64,000 nt of DNA from NCBI RefSeq assembly GCF_016906535.1, contig NC_057373.1, positions 3,658,001 through 3,722,000 of the forward strand, given 5' to 3'. Of this stretch, positions 61,817-64,000 are shown piece by piece. How positions within the stretch are numbered: position 1 is the stretch's first letter; each line of letters begins with the position of its first letter. The translations under genes and the position numbers were made by a program. The notes beneath the pieces were generated by a model. It did not search any database, was not told where the DNA came from, and saw only the letters and a list, made by a program, of their open reading frames with translations. Source of the DNA: Rhizoctonia solani (Eukaryota > Basidiomycota > Agaricomycetes > Cantharellales > Ceratobasidiaceae).

Positions 61817-62548
61817 TTACATCCATTCAGAACAATCAATAGCTAGTAACTCCTCAAAACTAAACAGTTCCTCATTCTCCCTGCCTTCAAATGTTTCCAC
61901 ATTCCTTCTTATCTCCTCATTGCCCCATCCTAGGTAGCTCTGAGGCTCCCATTGTGTTTCTCTCACTGGAGACAAGTATCCTGGGGTCCAGCAAGTGTCT
62001 GGTGTGCTGGAGAACAGGGGGAAGGGTAAGGGTGCTGGTGCATGCGCCTCTGTTGGCCTGGGAGTGTCTGGGTGTGCTGAAGGGGTCACTGGCGTTGCTG
62101 GCCTGCTTATGTAGGCTGGTGGGTCTGCTGGGCAAAGCAGAATGAGTTTCTGCATTGCCTGGGTTAGCTCTCTTGCAGATGGAGGTGTGGAGACTGTAGG
62201 GGGTGGGGTAGCAAACCCATGGCAATGCCATTGTGCCAGATCCCTGAAAGCACCTAGATGGGAGGCAATGAAGTGACACCAGCAGTATACTTGCTTTCCA
62301 TACAGTGTATCTGGCCCTTCTTCTCCCCTGGGGTTGAGTCAATAAAGAAATCCCCACTTGGGGTGCTTGTACACACTGCGCTTGAAGAACCTGACCTTGT
62401 TGTGACTGCTGGCGCTCATCAGAGTGTAAATTATGTTGGCAGAGCTGTCTAGGTGTGCTTTCATCTCCTCTGGGCCATTCATGATGTAGCAATTGATGTT
62501 GAGGCAGGGGTTGTAGGCCAAGGCATTGAAGGAGCTGAAGATGGGCAT
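61817..62548 (-). pseudogene. Extra ORF of the C element downstream of the chromodomain
   Basis: The frame starts at an ATG (62548) in a different frame from pol and has one TGA at 62336-62338. It ends at 61817. The N-terminal part is structured-looking (MPIFSSFNALAYNPCLNINC, ANIIYTLMSASSHNKVRFF). The middle is Pro/Thr-rich and the end is acidic (FEGRENEELFSFEELLAIDC). The pol frame is also open over most of this stretch, so which frame is used is uncertain. The start and spacing resemble the extra ORF of H (both MP-x-F, later AHL and an H/N-I segment), but that similarity is weak. No function is assigned. Confidence 0.5.
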
Positions 62549-63986
62549 GCTGGGACAGAGGAGTGCGCAAGAAGAGCTTAGCAGGGCAAGTTTTGGCAGC
62601 AAGAGCTTGTAAAGTGACAAAGCAAGCAGTTTTGGACTTGCTGTGTTGCTTGACTATCTTCCCTCTTCTAACTTTGCGCGCATTTGCAGGGATGGCGTTG
62701 TTGGCTGCTGGAGCATCCGGGTAATTGGCAAAGAAGTTGCGCAATTTGTCCTTGCAATGCTGTAGATCCTTGGCTGGTTCCCATGTGTCCTCATGGGGCG
62801 CATATCCCTTCCATCTCATCCTGTACTTCCAGATTCTGTCTTCTGCTGCCCAATCTACAAATTTGTCTACTTTGTACTCTTCTTCTCCTTCTGCTGTGAT
62901 CACAGGCGGCGGAGGGGTGAATGTGCAATCAAACTCTGTGTCTTGTTTGAAAGCAGACAATAAGCTGACATGGAACACGTCATGGATTCTCATGGTCTCA
63001 GGGAGAGCCAGGCAATAGGCGTGAGAGCCCACTCTTTCTATGACAGGGAAAGGGCCATACTGCTTATGGTCTAGCTTTTTGTTGGGATGCTACAACGTGA
63101 TATTGGAAGCCAGAAGCCAAACTTTGTCTCCTGGTTGAAACTCAGGAGGTGGTTTCCCTGTGTCTGCCTGTTTGTAACGCTCCTGAGCCCATTTGATTGA
63201 TGCCTGTACTTCCTGAATTGTCTCAGCCAGTTGCTTGGCTCTGTCATCAGCAATGGGCAATCCAGTGGGTTCCAGGAGTGGTGAAATGACAGGAGAACGT
63301 CCATACACAATCTCAAAGGGCAATTTGCCTGTTGCTTTGCTTCTGGCGTTGTTGTGAGCAAATTCAGCCAGTGGGAGCCAATCAACACAATCAGACTGTC
63401 TATGATTAATGAAGGGACGTAGGTAAGCCTCTAGCCATTGGTTCTTGATCTGAGTTTGCCCATCAGATTGTGGGTGGTCAGCAGTAGAGAAACTAGGAGT
63501 GATTTGCAGAGATCTGTAGAGTGCCTTGAGGAACTTGGAGTTGAATGTAGTCCCTCTGTCAGACACAGTGCGCTTGGGAGTCCCATGTAGCTTCCAGACA
63601 TGCTCCAGGAACATCTGAGCAACATCCTCAGCAGTAGCAGTTTCTTTGCAGGGAATCAGGTGCATCATCTTTGAGAAGCGGTCTACAACCACCAGGATGC
63701 TGTCATAACCCTTACACTTAAACTTGACAATGAAATCATATGAGATGTCTTCCCAGGGACCTGCAGGGACAGAAAGCAGGTTGAGAGCATAGTTGTGTGC
63801 ATGGCCCTTGCTTCTTTGGCAGATTTCACAAGACTCCACATAGCAATTGACTTGGAATTTCATTGCTGGCCAGTAGTAGTGACAACTGATTAACTCTAGA
63901 GTTTGTGCTCTTCCTTGGTGACCAGAAGCAGGAGAATCATGGAAGTGAGATAAGAGCTGCTGTTTGATCTCAGGTTCATCTGGCAC
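62549..63986 (-). pseudogene. pol: Pol of the C element: integrase and chromodomain
   Basis: One minus-strand frame with a TAG at 63087-63089. The integrase zinc finger is HDSPASGHQGR...CEICQRSK, and the core is SYDFIVKF, VSDRGTTFNSKF and SDGQTQIKNQWL (the Glu of GQTE is replaced by Gln). The part after the stop has the GPF-like end (HAYCLALPETMRIHDVFHV) and a chromodomain (YKVDKFVDWAAED, YRMRWKGYA, DTWEPAKDL). The same frame stays open to 61917, overlapping the extra ORF. It enters at the window edge. Confidence 0.9.
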
Positions 63987-64000
63987 AACTACTCTTCCTT

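Larger units (their letters stand above)
61325..64000 (-). mobile_element. Minus-strand C-family Ty3/Gypsy chromovirus, 3' part
   Basis: On the minus strand there is integrase, chromodomain, an extra ORF, a stem-loop with polypurine tract and a 3' LTR. It inserted into the RNase H relic (left flank ccagt). Gag, protease, RT and the 5' LTR lie beyond the window. Confidence 0.93.

Noticed and set aside
61917..62545. Pol frame extension after the chromodomain of the C element as a real domain
   Set aside because: The translation is low in complexity and rich in Gln, His and Leu. The alternative frame starting at 62548 looks more protein-like, so the extension is probably fortuitous.
1..64000. 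Host protein-coding genes, rRNA, operons or bacterial signals
   Set aside because: All convincing coding sequence belongs to retroelements. No rRNA-like or bacterial feature was recognised.

Overview
The window is eukaryotic and looks like repeat-rich, gene-free chromatin of a filamentous fungus. Ty3/Gypsy elements with a C-terminal chromodomain, a tyrosine-recombinase (YR, DIRS-like) retroelement with a WVDD reverse transcriptase, and many TGA-inactivated copies together suggest an Agaricomycete (basidiomycete). A Rhizoctonia-like genome is my best guess, but that is inference. I found no host gene, rRNA or canonical tRNA. Nearly every base that can be assigned belongs to retrotransposons, in at least seven LTR families named here R1, A, B, C, E, G and H. 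Boundaries rest on TG...CA termini and 5-bp target-site duplications (TSDs) read directly from the sequence.

Left block, 1-18.9 kb. The 3' end of an R1-family chromovirus (element I, 1-2445) sits inside the 5' LTR of an old A-family element (2446-5134). A degenerate B solo LTR follows (5196-5766, TSD catac). A minus-strand B element (5778-14005) has a plus-strand B element (II, 5821-12667, TSD gggtg) in its LTR, and II has an A solo LTR (7165-7752, TSD tggac) inside gag. Beyond are an H-like LTR relic, an integrase fragment, a minus-strand B solo LTR (16373-17570) that hosts a C solo LTR and a 173-bp element with a tRNA-like fold, and a minus-strand C solo LTR.

Central nest, 18.9-59.5 kb. 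One YR retroelement is cut in three by element E (20082-26463, TSD cacct) and element F (B family, 27622-55718, TSD acctg). F contains G (28669-38512, TSD cagcc) in its leader and H (40018-52021, TSD atttg) in its protease. G contains J (29461-32564, minus strand, TSD tatct). The order of insertion is therefore YR, then F, then G, then J. LTR divergence agrees: F about 2%, H about 0.4%, E and G identical by eye. Each insert splits genes that become continuous again when the insert and one TSD copy are ignored.

Right block, 59.5-64 kb. A minus-strand Gypsy RNase H relic is interrupted by a C and an R1 solo LTR. It is followed by the 3' half of a minus-strand C element that runs off the window.

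Most notable points: (1) families B, E and G carry a Tf1-like self-priming design, with an 11-14 nt sequence about 34 bp after the TATA box complementary to a site 2 nt after the 5' LTR; (2) J is non-autonomous, carries five small tRNA-like modules lacking an anticodon arm, and has two LTRs of different U3 type; (3) H, and probably C, carry an extra ORF between pol and the 3' LTR, and the one in H has its own TATA box; (4) a Zn2Cys6-like ORF lies at the left end of the YR element; (5) most in-frame stops are TGA, several at positions where related copies have Arg.
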